This document shows positions 23,535 to 33,799 of a stretch of 64,000 nucleotides of DNA, piece after piece. The notes beneath the pieces were generated by a model. That model was given only the letters and a program-made list of their open reading frames with translations, made no database searches and was not told the origin of the DNA. The stretch is from Heterocephalus glaber (Eukaryota; Chordata; Mammalia; Rodentia; Bathyergidae), in assembly GCF_000247695.1 (NCBI RefSeq), contig NW_004624784.1:8069629-8133628 (forward strand), given 5' to 3'. How positions within the stretch are numbered: the first letter of the stretch is position 1; the number at the start of each line of letters is the position of its first letter. Position numbers and translations under genes: made by a program.

Positions 23535-23700
23535 CACTCTGAGGACTATGTGAGTGATCACACTTAGTCCTCAGTACCCCTACAGAACAGGAAAGGCTCC
23601 CCATATGGCAGATGAAGAGACCAGAATTCATAGACCTCAAGGCCAACTCCAAGTTTTCCCACTGGTAGGTAGGTGGAAGAGCCATTGGAATCCAGGCCTG
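23535..23700 (-). mobile_element. MIR SINE, reverse
   Basis: 'cacttagtcctcagtacccc', 'atggcagatgaagagaccag' and 'gagccattggaatccaggcc' correspond to antisense MIR. Confidence 0.75.
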
Positions 23701-23867
23701 CTAGACAAATGTCACCTCCTTACATTGAATGGTCAAAAGCATTTTCCTCTCCACCCACCAACATTTTACAATTTTGTTCATTATAGGTTCATTCTCTGGG
23801 TTTGACTATTGCTGGCTTTGCAGCAGGAATCCTCAAGAATTTCATCTCATGAGCCCCTATAAGAAGT

Positions 23868-24012
23868 TAGAAAAAGCCCAGTATGATAGCACATGCCTAT
23901 AACAGGAGGACTACTGTCTCAAAATAAAATATATTTTAAAAGTACTGAGTATGTAGCTGTGTGCAAAGGTCCTGGGCTCTCTCCCCAGTACCACAAAGAA
24001 AAAAAAGAAAGA
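23868..24012 (+). mobile_element. B1-dID chimeric SINE, diverged
   Basis: The left part 'cccagtatgatagcacatgc' is a B1 5' end and 'ggaggactactgtctcaaaa' a shortened B1 body. The right part 'gtagctgtgtgcaaaggtcc' and 'tctccccagtaccacaaag' is an ID-like arm. An A-rich tail follows. Fusion of B1 with a deleted ID unit defines this SINE type. Confidence 0.7.
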
Positions 24013-24350
24013 AATTAGTACTTTCATGTAAACTTATCATAAATCAAAAGTTTCATGAGGTGTTATTTCTAAGTTATTATAAATCACTCTTTTGGATGTG
24101 TCAGGAGGAAATTTAATACAATAATAGCATTTGATACCTACCATTATCTGCATAAGAAGATCAACTACAGCCTCCTCCCCCACAAAAACTCTTTAGCACT
24201 TGGTAATTTCACTTTACTCCTTTTTTTTTTAAGTTTCATCTCACTTTTGAATAGATTTTTATAGTATTATTGTGTATTCTTATGATTTAAAGTCCTTTAT
24301 TGATCATCTAATTATATCTACATTAAAACTAATTTTAGAAAACAACTCCT
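24013..24350. other. AT-rich unassigned sequence
   Basis: Nothing recognised. Confidence 0.4.
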
Positions 24351-24352
24351 GT

Positions 24353-24436
24353 TGGAGTCAGGGTTGTAGCTCAGTGGTAGAGCACTTGCCTAACATGCAC
24401 ATGTCCTGGGTTCAATCCCAAGACTGAAAACAAAAT
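24353..24436 (+). mobile_element. ID SINE, sense
   Basis: 'gggttgtagctcagtggtag', 'agcacttgcctaacatgcac' and 'tcctgggttcaatcccaaga' form a complete tRNA-like ID body with A box and B box, followed by an A-rich tail. Confidence 0.92.
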
Positions 24437-25080
24437 TCTGTGATCATAATTTCTAAACAAACATTTTTCTTTTCCTTCAAATATTACAATTATTTGAATT
24501 ATATAATTTACCAGTACAATATACATATAAAAAGTTTTGGTGAAAATATTAAATATGTAAAGCAATATATCTTTAAAAATATCCCTTATACAAGACTTTA
24601 GGTTCCCTTTTACAGTTAATTTGTTTGTCCTTGGATGAACATTATTGCTAGAATATTCACAACAAAAGCAGAGAAGGTGTATTGCATCACTAGGAACTGC
24701 AAGGCATACCACGGCCTATTTATTAATGACTGTTGTTGAGAGCATTATTTGTTATTGAATTCTCAATGTGTTTTCATTAAATTAATCCAAATCTCATCAG
24801 CTCATGGTAGGAATGAATAAAGAAGCAGATCTATGGCTGGTGGCAGGGAGGAATGAAAAATGGATATACCTCTAATATGCGCTCCCGTGACTTGAGGGTG
24901 TAACACTGAGCAGCTGGGAGGATGTGTGGAACTCTTTACCTTCTCCTCCTTCAAATCATGCAAAATATGTATCTGAGATATGAGTGAGAGATGGGTGAAT
25001 AAATATCACTGCCAAATTCCTTCTTATTGAGAATAGTAAAAATTCAGAGTGTGTGCTTTATGAAAGACTTGTACACCCAG
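24437..25080. other. AT-rich unassigned sequence
   Basis: No feature supported. Confidence 0.4.
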
Positions 25081-25084
25081 GTAC

Positions 25085-25222
25085 TTTTTGGTACTTTTTT
25101 TGTTTGCTTTTTGAGACAGTCTTGCTACGTAGCCCAGGCTGGCCTTGAACTCAAAGTGATTCTTCTGCTTCAGCCTCTGAGTGCTAGGATTACAGGGGTG
25201 CACCACCACACTCAGCATTTTT
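25085..25222 (-). mobile_element. B1 SINE, reverse
   Basis: 'tttttgagacagtcttgcta', 'cgtagcccaggctggccttg', 'agtgctaggattacaggggt' and 'gcaccaccacactcagc' are the antisense B1 landmarks, complete with a leading T run. Confidence 0.93.
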
Positions 25223-25980
25223 TATAAATCTAAAACATTCTACTCCTAAGCTATAAGAGCCTTGCCATGTGTATTACTTGGATGAAATAAGGCTGCCTTC
25301 AGTAGTTCTTAATGATATTCCCACTGCTCTTTGCTCTTGGGCTCATTCTTCAGGAGTCAGGGAAGGAAAATGTGGGTTTTTACATTAAAATTAACCATTC
25401 CCATCAGCCCATGAATTCAGAACATCCAAACACAACACACTTGATAATTAATAGAAATATGTATAAGATTAGGAAAGATAGGAACACCCACAGGTTTATG
25501 CTGCCTTGAATTTAATGTGGTTTATGGGGATTCTCCAGTCTCCATTTCTTTCTCCTGTTTGGAGATGATAGAGAACTAACAACCACTTGTTTAGTGTTTC
25601 CTTGCATTTGGGGGTTGTAGTTACTTTGTATCATTCAATGCAGTTGGGTGAGATTTGGAAGGTGACAGTAAGTCAGAAACATCACTCCTGAGGTTTCCAG
25701 TGGCCTCGCAGGGACAAAAAGGCTGGAATTTTCCTGCAGCAAGTTGCAGTGTTTATTCTTTGCCTTTCTGTTTATTAAGAAACAGCCATGGCTTTAACAA
25801 CTCCTTGATGTCAATTGCTAATGCCCAGGTCACACTTTTGGGGTTCCATCTCCAGTTTCCTGGCATGAAGGGACTTCTCAATAGTTTTGGAGCTCTAGTC
25901 CCAGGTAAGCATTGGACAACCTCTCTACATCTCCAGAAATCTTTCCAAAGACCTGGCCCAGAACCTATGCTTGCAGCCTT
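25223..25980. other. Unassigned sequence
   Basis: Nothing recognised. The 135-codon frame at 25655-26062 extends into a SINE and is not called. Confidence 0.4.
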
Positions 25981-25984
25981 GCTT

Positions 25985-26075
25985 GTAATTTTTTTTTTCG
26001 GTACCAGGGATGGAACTCAGGACCTTCCACTTGCAAGGCAGATGGTGGAACCACTGAGCTAAATCCCTGGCCCCC
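25985..26075 (-). mobile_element. tRNA-derived SINE (GTTCC variant), reverse
   Basis: In SINE sense: 'ccagggatttagctcagtgg', 'ttccaccatctgccttgcaa', 'gagttccatccctggtacc', then poly(A), seen as the T run at 25990-25998. Flanks cttgtaatt and ctttgtaatt look like a short target duplication. Confidence 0.85.
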
Positions 26076-26457
26076 TTCTTTGTAATTTTGTAACTACCTA
26101 GTTCCTTGCACAAAATCTCTTCTTGCCTAAAGTACCTGAAAGGTTCCTCCTTCTTGGCACTAAACCCCGACTAGTATATTGATATTCTGAATTGCCTCTT
26201 TTCTTGATGTTCAAGAAGTTTGTTCCTTTTGTGTAAATCATGTAAGATACAGGAAACACGAAAAGCATGTTTTTCTTTTTTAAAATGGGTGAAACCCAAC
26301 TACAAAAGAGGTACTGGAAAGTTAGAGGCAGCATGGCATCCCAATGAAAGTATATCCCATGGCAGATTAGGGAAGAGTATATATGGATGGTGAAAATGTG
26401 GAAATTGGCTCCCTAGATACTCATGCCCATGATCCCGTTAGGAAAATCATTATGTAG

Positions 26458-26553
26458 CTCTAGAGCATCAATGGAAAACCTTTTAGAGCTTTCAATGATA
26501 CAGAAAGCCCACTGTGGCATAGGTCCTATAGGTTTGTCACCACTGCTCTAGAG
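26458..26553 (+). mobile_element. Short hAT MITE, copy 2, perfect 8-bp TSD
   Basis: An 80-bp element (26466-26545) starts CATCAATGG and ends CACCACTG. It is flanked by identical octamers ctctagag at 26458-26465 and 26546-26553. That octamer fits the nTCTAGAn preference of hAT transposases. The interior 'aaccttttagagctttcaat' is shared with the copy at 2.0 kb. Confidence 0.85.
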
Positions 26554-26739
26554 GTACTCTATCTTGGACATGTGATGCTCTTTAAAATTTTTTCTAGAGA
26601 ATTACAGGAAAAATAAGGCACTCAGCTGTCAGTCATTACCCAGTCACTGTGTATTGGTGGGTTAACGCCATTTCTGAGGGACATATGGCTGTGATTTTTA
26701 TGTGGGGAGTTGGAAGAAGGTAGAGAGTGAGACGGACTT

Positions 26740-26825
26740 TAAAAAAATAATTTTATTGGTACAATTTAAATATATATAATGATCACATTCATCAAAGGGA
26801 ATTTGTACTTGTACATGGTATATAT
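26740..26825 (-). mobile_element. L1 3'-end fragment, dimeric-tail family, reverse
   Basis: 'ttttattggtacaatttaaa', 'atataatgatcacattcatc' and 'gggaatttgtacttgtacat' are the reverse complement of the last ~85 bp of the L1 tail seen at 11.8, 33.2 and 56.9 kb. More diverged than those copies. Confidence 0.7.
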
Positions 26826-26929
26826 TGATTCCCAACCAAGAGAGTGGCCAGTGGGGTGGGGAAGCTCCACTACAGCTTTTATTAGAACTGTATTAGACTG
26901 ATTAATCAGTGACCTGCCATTATTAACGT

Positions 26930-26995
26930 CTATCCAGTACTTAGGACATAGTAGTGTTCAATCAGTATTTGTTCAATAAATGAACTAAAAGTCCT
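26930..26995 (+). mobile_element. L2 3' terminus
   Basis: 'cagtacttaggacatagtag' followed by 'gtatttgttcaataaatgaa' is the standard L2 3' end. Confidence 0.6.
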
Positions 26996-27129
26996 AGAGA
27001 TTAGGAGAGACACAACATGGTGAGAACCAACACTGTTCATTCCAAAATAGGCTTTAGAAGACAATTAGTGAGAGACACCCAAATGTAGTAAAAATACAAG
27101 CTTTGGAATCCTGTGATTCCATCTTAGGT

Positions 27130-27275
27130 TAGCTTATAAATTGTGCAGGAGTTGGAAGGAAATTGCTCAACCTCACAGTATTTTTCTTTTAACAGAGTAA
27201 AAAGAGACTACAAAAGTATCTCAATCATGAGATTATTGTGAAGAGTAAATGAAAACAATGTAAGTGGATGAAATA
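27130..27275 (+). mobile_element. MIR SINE, sense
   Basis: 'aattgctcaacctcacagta', 'agtatctcaatcatgagatt' and 'attgtgaagagtaaatgaaa' follow MIR order. Confidence 0.7.
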
Positions 27276-28185
27276 GTATATTGGGAGGCAAAGAATCTAT
27301 AATATTATCTTATTCAAAAATGTTTGTCTTTGTATGTGCATTTTATTTTTATAATATATATGCTATTCAGAATTAGTAGATCTTGATGTGTAACTGCTTA
27401 AATAGAAATTTAAACACAGGCTTTGTGCAGAGGGGACCAGCCTGTGAAACTGTCTCCATTCTGTCGCCTCTGAAGCAGGTGTGCTGTAAGCTCCACAGAG
27501 GAGGTAGTGAAGACTCTCTAGGCCTCTTCTGGAGCCTGCATACCAGGCAGGCACATAGTGCTGGAGGAATGCTGGCGTGAAGCAGAGGTCTCAGTGTTTC
27601 TATGTTCTCCAACAACTGATAATGTCAGCCTTCTGTCCTTTAGCCAAAACCTTTATCTCAGCTACCTTCCTCATTGCTTGTGGGAGACTGCAATATTGAT
27701 TATACCCAAAGAAGGCTGTTAGCAGTGCAGGCTATAAAGAGTTAACCCCACAATTGGCTTGTTTATAGAATTGAGTCTGGCTAAAGCCTACTTGCTGAGG
27801 TCAGAGTAACTCGCACCTAAATTTCATTCCCACAAATGAAACTTTCTTAACTAGAAGGACAATGTTGTAAGTACAACCATATATTTTGTCTATTCTGTTC
27901 CTAATTCAAGAATGCTTTTTCTTGTCCTTTATGAGCCTTGCTTACATTAATTTCCATAGAAACTGCACTATTGCACTTCCTTGCATATAGTCCCACCCTT
28001 GCATGTAGCGAACCTTTACCCCAATTGATTACTAATAAAAATCAGTGGCTTGGGCTGGTCAGTGTCTTTGTTGGTTGCATCAGCATTGGTTGTCCTGGCT
28101 CCTTCCTTTCTATCTTAGTTCTGTCTTTTAGGGTTTTTTTCTCAGGCTTGCATTGTACACTGAGCAGGAGACTGGAGCCTACTGC
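27276..28185. other. Unassigned sequence
   Basis: No gene or repeat assigned. Frames at 27363-27615 overlap on both strands. Confidence 0.4.
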
Positions 28186-28189
28186 AGAC

Positions 28190-28617
28190 GTTTCCAGTAA
28201 CATTTCAGGAATTCCCACTAGTTGCTGGAACAAAATACCCAACATCAAAGAGTTAAAGGATGAAAGGTTTATTTTAGCTCACAGTTTGTAGAGATTTCAG
28301 TCCATAGTTGGCTGGCTCCAGCAGCATGCTAGAGGAGAAACAGTCTATGACATGGTAGGCAGGAAGATAGCAAGCCTCCCTTTTTCTTTTATTCTATTCT
28401 GCTTGGTTGGTGCCATTCACACCCAGAGTGAGTCTTCTGCCTTCAGTAAATCCATTCAGCCACACCCAGAACTATGCCATTCCAACCAGTGGACTAATCT
28501 AGTTATCACACACCCATTATCCTTATTGACACACCCTAAATCCAGCCACTGCCAAAAAGTCCCACCTAGGAGCACATGAGGCTTTGAAGAGACATCTTGA
28601 TACAAGCCATAACAACC
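28190..28617 (-). mobile_element. MaLR-type LTR, reverse, near full length
   Basis: In LTR sense it starts 'ttgttatggcttgtatcaag', has 'cctaccatgtcatagactgt', an internal poly(A) signal in 'gagctaaaataaacctttca', and ends 'gggtattttgttccagcaac'. About 430 bp, one of the better preserved LTRs here. Confidence 0.8.
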
Positions 28618-29050
28618 TTCCACCATGCTATTTCAAAGTTGGAACTAGCCAACATGGACTGAAACTTTTGAAATCGGCTCATAGCTAAAAGTTTGCCTTA
28701 AGTCTCAGAGGATACTTTGGACTTGGACTTTTCAGCAGTGCCAGAACTTTTAAGAATGTCTCAATACTTCCTACTTAAATGCAAATGATGAAATAATCAA
28801 TCCAAGATTATCAGGAAAATGTTAGGAAAATCATCCTAACATTTCACAGTTCTCTAAGTGAATATGCAAAGCACTGCATCTTCAGAAAAAAAAATGGCAA
28901 TAGCTCCTTTGTATGGAAAAGACCCTTTAGCATTATGAATGCTACATGCAAAGTTTCAATGGATATATGTTGCCTTAAAAGTTAAAACATAACCAATGCC
29001 TAAATCACAGAAATCTTTTCTAGGCTTACTTTTGCTGTTCTAAAAAGCAC
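28618..29050. other. Unassigned sequence
   Basis: Nothing recognised. Confidence 0.4.
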
Positions 29051-29056
29051 ACTGAA

Positions 29057-29265
29057 TTCAGGCATAGTGATGTGTTACTGTGATCACAGCATTCTGGGTG
29101 CCTGAGGGAGGAAGATCACAAGGTAAAGCCAAATCTGGCCAATTTAGTGACTTAGTGGGTATTTGAAAAAAAATTTTGAGGAAGTAGTTCAGTGTAAAGA
29201 TGCTGGGTTCAAGACCCAGTACTGCAAAAGTAAATAACAGATAGATAGATAGATAGATAGATATA
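29057..29265 (+). mobile_element. B1-dID chimeric SINE with (GATA)n tail
   Basis: The left arm is B1: 'caggcatagtgatgtgttac', 'cacagcattctgggtgcctg', 'gaggaagatcacaaggtaaa'. An A-rich linker follows, then a shortened ID arm: 'gaagtagttcagtgtaaaga' and 'gctgggttcaagacccagta'. The tail ends in (GATA)n at 29239-29263, a microsatellite probably born from the SINE tail. Confidence 0.82.
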
Positions 29266-29569
29266 CATCAATGCTTATATATATAAAAATAATACAAATA
29301 AATAAATAGCCACAGATTTATTTTACTATGAAGACAAAAATGGGTCATAGGGTTGTCTTATCTGAAGAGGGTGCTCAGGTTGAGGACTCCACACTTTGTT
29401 AACAGGCATCACAATCCAGTGACAGCTGCCTCCTGAACTCACTTGGTTGGAGAAGGTAAAGAGCAAACATGTTGGGGTGCTTCCCTTCACAGGCTGCAGC
29501 CTCAAGACCCCAGGCAGGGAAAGCATCTTTGAACAATTAAGAAGATGAATGACTCCATCCAGGCACCTC

Positions 29570-30255
29570 AGGCAATGCTGCAGAAGCTGCCCAACTGTCA
29601 TGAACAACCCAGGGCATGTCTCTCCAGGCATGACCAGCAGGCACCCACAGCCACCATGGATCCCCAAGTAGTTCTCCCCAGGCTCAGACCCCAGATCCAG
29701 AAAGACCCCAGGGAACCCAGGGAAGGTTTCTAAAGACTCAGTTACTGGGTTCTCAGAGGCAGCAAGAAGCCCAGGACAGGTAAGGAGCTCAGAAACATGA
29801 ACGAGTCCAGGAACGGTCTCTGTAGGCCCATCCACCAGGTGGTGAAAGGATCCAAGGAACCCAGAAAAGTTCTCCAAAAGCCCAGCTACTGAATGTCCAG
29901 AATCAACAAGGAGCCCAAGACAGGTCTCAGGCCTGACAACCAGTCACTGAGAACAACCAAGGCACCGATGGGAAGTCTCTTTAGGTTCAGCAACCAAGAG
30001 GCAGAAAAACATCAAGGGCATTTCGCCACAGGCCCAGCCACCAGGAACCCAGAGACACGGAGGAGCCCAGGGGAAATCTTCCCAGAGAAGGTCTTATCAG
30101 GTATAGCCATGAGTCCCAAAAGAGCAAGGAGCCCAAAGGAGGTCTTCTTAGACTCGCCCATCAGGCACCTGACACCAAGAAGCCCAATGCATATCCACAT
30201 TGGCCCAGCCACGACTACTGAAAATTACTTAGCCGGGAGCCTTGCAGAAGTCTAG
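29570..30255. repeat. Degenerate tandem array, about 53-bp unit, about 12-13 copies
   Basis: Units begin with variants of 'aggcccagccaccagg' (near 29623, 29688, 29736, 29826, 29884, 29931, 29970, 30030, 30154 and 30211) and end with variants of 'aaggagcccaggacaggtct'. Unit length is mostly 50-56 bp, with some longer spacings. Because 53 is not a multiple of three, the repetition is not codon-based. The open frames across it (183 codons on minus, 120 on plus) are therefore best read as by-products of its biased composition. Confidence 0.75.
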
Positions 30256-30760
30256 CAAATGTGATTGGGGCAGGAAGGCCAGCTGCACTCCCTATGGAGC
30301 CCCTGGCGGCAGCTTTCCTGGGCAGCCAATCCCTTTACAGCCCCTCTATCCTGAGCACCTCCAGGGTGTACACCTCAACTCAACAGTCACTGATGATGGG
30401 AAGGGTCATCTCCTTCATCCTTGGCTCCTGGCTTGAGATACACATCCAGATGGACCCTCCAGCCTACAATACTCTGGCCCAACTATAGTGTCCTAAGCCC
30501 ACTGAGACAGAGAACAGGGCTGTAGGGCTAGCTGCAGCCTAAGCTGAAATATCACATGCAGAGCTTGTTCCAGCTCCACCTGCAGCTCTCTCACCAGCTC
30601 TGACACTGAATCGAGAACCAGTGCCAGGAATCCTCCTCCACAGCTCCAGAGTTGGTGCTCCTGCTGACTCCACAGCAGGTGTCATCTCCAGACCTTCACC
30701 TTCGGCCAGCTCCCACCTCACACCTTCTTCCCCTTCCTTCCCTTGCTGTTGCACTTTTTT
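30256..30760. other. GC-rich unassigned sequence beside the array
   Basis: Higher GC than the surroundings. Frames on both strands (30261-30488 plus, 30539-30754 minus) show no known domain. It may share origin with the array, as a single old duplicated or pseudogene unit, but I cannot identify a parent. Confidence 0.3.
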
Positions 30761-31420
30761 TTTTGTATTTAGTGCTACCTTTATTTCCCAGTCTTATGTA
30801 AAGATATTAATTTTAAATGAAAAATAGCAATTCATCTTTATAGAAAGAGCAAAACTGAGTGAACAAGCACTTCCTTGTCTCCACTGAGGATGGAACAGGC
30901 ATGAGTCAGCTGCAGTGAGAACAAGGAGGATTGAAGTTAGATAGCAAGAATAAAACTCTTGTTATAGAATGTTATAAAGCATAATGTGGATGACAACAAA
31001 GCCTGCTGCTTTCTTCCCTCAGAGCCAAAACTCCTGCCAGTGTGCCAGGTACTGAACTCCTCAGTGGTCTTTTTACCCCAACACTTTCTGCTTGAAAGAT
31101 TTGGCCATTTTCCTTGCTGGTGGCTAAAACTCATTGCCATTTTCTTGCTTCTCACTCTTAACCTGTCTACCATTCTAACACACTGAATCCACTCGCTCAC
31201 CAATCGGCATCTTTAAACTATTCGATGTTTGATGCTGGTGGACACTTGCAACATCTACAAATGCTAAACAGATTTACAAATTTATGTCAATTTTGGTCAC
31301 TTTCTCTTTTTTATCCTAGGAGCAGCCTATGTTCTATCTGGCAGGCTTTCAGAGAACAGAGGCAGAGCAGCAGGTCCCAAATTCTACACATCTCCTGGCC
31401 CACCCAGTGAAAGAGAGACA
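30761..31420. other. Unassigned sequence
   Basis: Nothing recognised apart from an AP-1/MARE-like TGAGTCAGC at about 30903-30911. Confidence 0.4.
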
Positions 31421-31424
31421 GACA

Positions 31425-31472
31425 GACAGGTGCAAAGAAAGGCAGGCACCTGTCAGTTCAGCCTATTTGCAT
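31425..31472. promoter_or_regulatory. E-box palindrome plus octamer motif
   Basis: gacaggtgc (31425-31433) and gcacctgtc (31446-31454) are perfect 9-bp inverted arms, each holding a CAGGTG E-box, with a 12-bp spacer. An ATTTGCAT octamer, the reverse of the POU site ATGCAAAT, follows at 31465-31472. The cluster fits an enhancer-like element. Function is inferred only. Confidence 0.3.
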
Positions 31473-32510
31473 AAGTTAAAAAAACAACAAGGGTAATGTT
31501 AAAATTAGACTGTACTAAAGGCAGTTGGAGTTGAATGCTTCCTTGGTAATTGTCAGTAAGGATGTGGAAGGTGTGCTGTGCCTGAAAGAAAGCTGAGAAT
31601 AAACAACTCAGGAGTCAGAAATGAACAACTGGCTTATCACTTTCTTCCATCTTTTGGAGGCTCCTCTGCATGCCTGTGTATATATTTTTTTCCATTTTCT
31701 TTTCATTTTTTTTCCCTGAGGGCAAAAGCCAAGGTAACCAATGATGTCCACTAACCTGTAACAGAAGGTAGTCCCCAGATAGGAACACATTCCATGCTTA
31801 CTCATTATATGACCTCTTCAATGTTCTAAGCTCAGCTAGAGGAGCCCCTATTCATGCCTGGAGTGGTCACACACGTAAATAGATGTAAGATAAAAAGTGA
31901 TCCAAGAGGCAAAACTCAAATGCTAAGGGAGTATGGAGGAAAAAGACATTAAAGAAACTTCCTACTGGAAGTACCCTCTTATCTCAGCCTGGACAGGTGG
32001 TAATAGTTTGGGCATTAGACAGCGAGACACAGACACAGAAATGGAGAGAGAAAGGGGATGAACTCATCCTCTTCTAAGGAACCCACTTCCTCAATAATGG
32101 CATTCAATAATAATCCCTCAATAATAGCAGGGGATCCCTACTATCTTTGTGGTTGAATACAACACAACATGAGCCAATCTATGGCACATTTTGGTTGGAT
32201 CCTAGGTTGCACAAAGTGGAAATAAAGCAAGAACAAAAGAGGACAGTAAGGCATGGGAGCCTTGAGTGGCAGGCTATGTCAAAACAAGGTATTTGCTGAT
32301 AGGCACTAGGGAGCTATTGAAGGATTCTGAGCATGACCAACTAATTTAGAACTGGGTTTCAGGTAGAATTGTGTGGCACAGGGTTTGGGATAGCTTGGAG
32401 CAGAAGAGATACAAAACAGGGATAACAACAGAGGTGATGACAGCCCAGAAATGGGCAGTGGTATACAACTGGAGGTGGGGCGTCCTACCCAAGCACTACA
32501 CAGACAGTCT
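31473..32510. other. Unassigned sequence
   Basis: No exon or repeat recognised. Confidence 0.4.
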
Positions 32511-32516
32511 TGGAGG

Positions 32517-33463
32517 CTATGGTTTGAATGTGTCCCCCACAGTTCGTGTGTTAGAAACCTAATCCCCAATGCCTCAGCACAGGGAGACAGGAACTTTGAG
32601 GGTTAATTATGTCATGAGGATTCTGAACTCATGAATAAATTAATGCCATAATTAGAGAAGTTTCTCTATTAGAAATGTATAATAGGTAATGTGAAATAGG
32701 AAGAAAAGGGGCAAAGGGGAAGGAAGTGGGAGGGCTAGGGGAAAGGATAGAAGGGAATGGGATTAATATGAGAAAATGGAAAAATAGGAACAAAATCTTT
32801 GTAAATAGGGAGGAATGGAGGGGTTGAAGGGAGGGCTGGGCAAGGGTGAAAAATAAGAACCAAGAGAGACTATGTAAAGGTGCAAATTTCCAATGATGAA
32901 TGTCATTATATTGTATACCTAAAATGTACCAATGATTAGAATGAATAATCGATAATGTAAAATAGGAAGAAAAGGTCCAAAGGGGTAGGGGTAGTTGGAG
33001 GGGCAGGGGGAAGGAAAGAAGGGAAAGGAAAAATGATGAGAAATGGAAAAAATGGAAATAAAGTCTTTGTAAATAGGGAAGGGTGGAGGGGGTGAAGGGA
33101 GGGCTAGGAATGGGGAAAAAATAAGAACCAAGATGCATTATGTAAAGGTACAATTCCCAATGAGAAATGTAATTGTGTTGTATACCTACAATGTACCAAT
33201 AAAAGAATTTAATACAAAAAAAATGCAAGTGTATATGGTAAAGAATAATGACTAACCACATACACACACACACAAAAAAGATGAGTTCATACCCACCCCT
33301 CCACTTTTCATGCCTTACCATGAAATCACATGACAAGAAAGCCCTCGTGGGATGTTGCCTTTTGATTTTGGACTTCCTGTCCTTCAGAATCACAGCCACA
33401 TAAACTTCAATTCATTACAAGTTCTCAGGTATCCTACTACAGCAGCACAAAATGAACCATGAC
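32517..33463 (+). mobile_element. MaLR-type LTR, split by a young L1 3' end
   Basis: The left part is 32517-32674, with 'gctatggtttgaatgtgtcc' and 'gttagaaacctaatccccaa'. The right part is from about 33275, with 'gatgagttcatacccacccc', 'ccttttgattttggacttcc' and 'tactacagcagcacaaaatg'. The halves join into one LTR when the L1 is removed. Confidence 0.88.
32675..33274 (+). mobile_element. L1 3' end with tandem-dimer polypurine tail (copy A)
   Basis: Two related halves (about 32690-32943 and 32950-33200) each run: 'gaaataggaagaaaagg'-like start, G/A-rich block, 'ctttgtaaataggga', 'aagaaccaaga', 'atgtaaaggt', 'gtatacct', 'aatgtacc'. The element ends in an AATAAAA signal and a tail of A-rich and (CA)n sequence to about 33274. 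It is about 97% identical, without gaps, to 56364-56903. The 256-codon minus-strand frame across it is only its reverse complement. Confidence 0.88.
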
Positions 33464-33772
33464 ACTGGTTCCAGAATGCTAGACCACCTACAGCACCAAG
33501 AAAATCCCTGCTGCCCAGAGAATGAAATGTTTCTTGGCCAATTCTTTGAACATTCCAAAGCATCTGTACCCTCCTCCTCCTCTCTCTTCCTCCCTCTCTC
33601 TGTTCATTTCTCAGCAGCATCATTTCCCCAACACACTCAGGTCAGTCTCACCTCCATCCTTTGGTGCTACCTACATCTCCAGCCCCCAGCCTCCTGTCCA
33701 CCTCAGCCTCTGTCACCAGCATCTGTTTTTCTCCTCTGTGGTTCCATCTTTAAATCCCAAGATAGCTGAGCA

Positions 33773-33799
33773 GGGCGGGGGTTGGGGTGGGGGTGGGGT
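33773..33799 (+). promoter_or_regulatory. G-quadruplex-forming motif
   Basis: Five G-runs of 3-5 separated by 1-2 bases (GGGcGGGGGttGGGGtGGGGG...) satisfy the strict G4 pattern with very short loops. No promoter features are evident next to it. Confidence 0.85.

Noticed and set aside
24353..24436. Possible functional tRNA gene
   Set aside because: The body has A and B boxes but no intact cloverleaf acceptor stem, and an A-rich tail follows. It is an ID SINE.
25655..26062. 135-codon plus-strand frame
   Set aside because: Its C-terminal part is the antisense SINE at 25985-26075 and the rest lacks domain features.
29239..29263. Direct-repeat array considered as CRISPR-like
   Set aside because: Four-base GATA units without spacers form a microsatellite at a SINE tail. 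No CRISPR array exists anywhere in this eukaryotic window.
29326..29877. 183-codon minus-strand frame with repeated PGL/PGF words
   Set aside because: It overlaps the 53-bp array. The period is not a multiple of three, so the apparent protein repeats drift in frame and are not conserved coding units.
32629..33399. 256-codon minus-strand open frame
   Set aside because: It is the reverse complement of the L1 polypurine 3' UTR plus MaLR sequence. Its Phe/Pro/Ser-rich product is a composition artefact and is repeated at 56 kb.
32517..33463. Two separate MaLR LTR fragments
   Set aside because: The halves are collinear parts of one LTR interrupted by L1, so they were annotated as a single split element.
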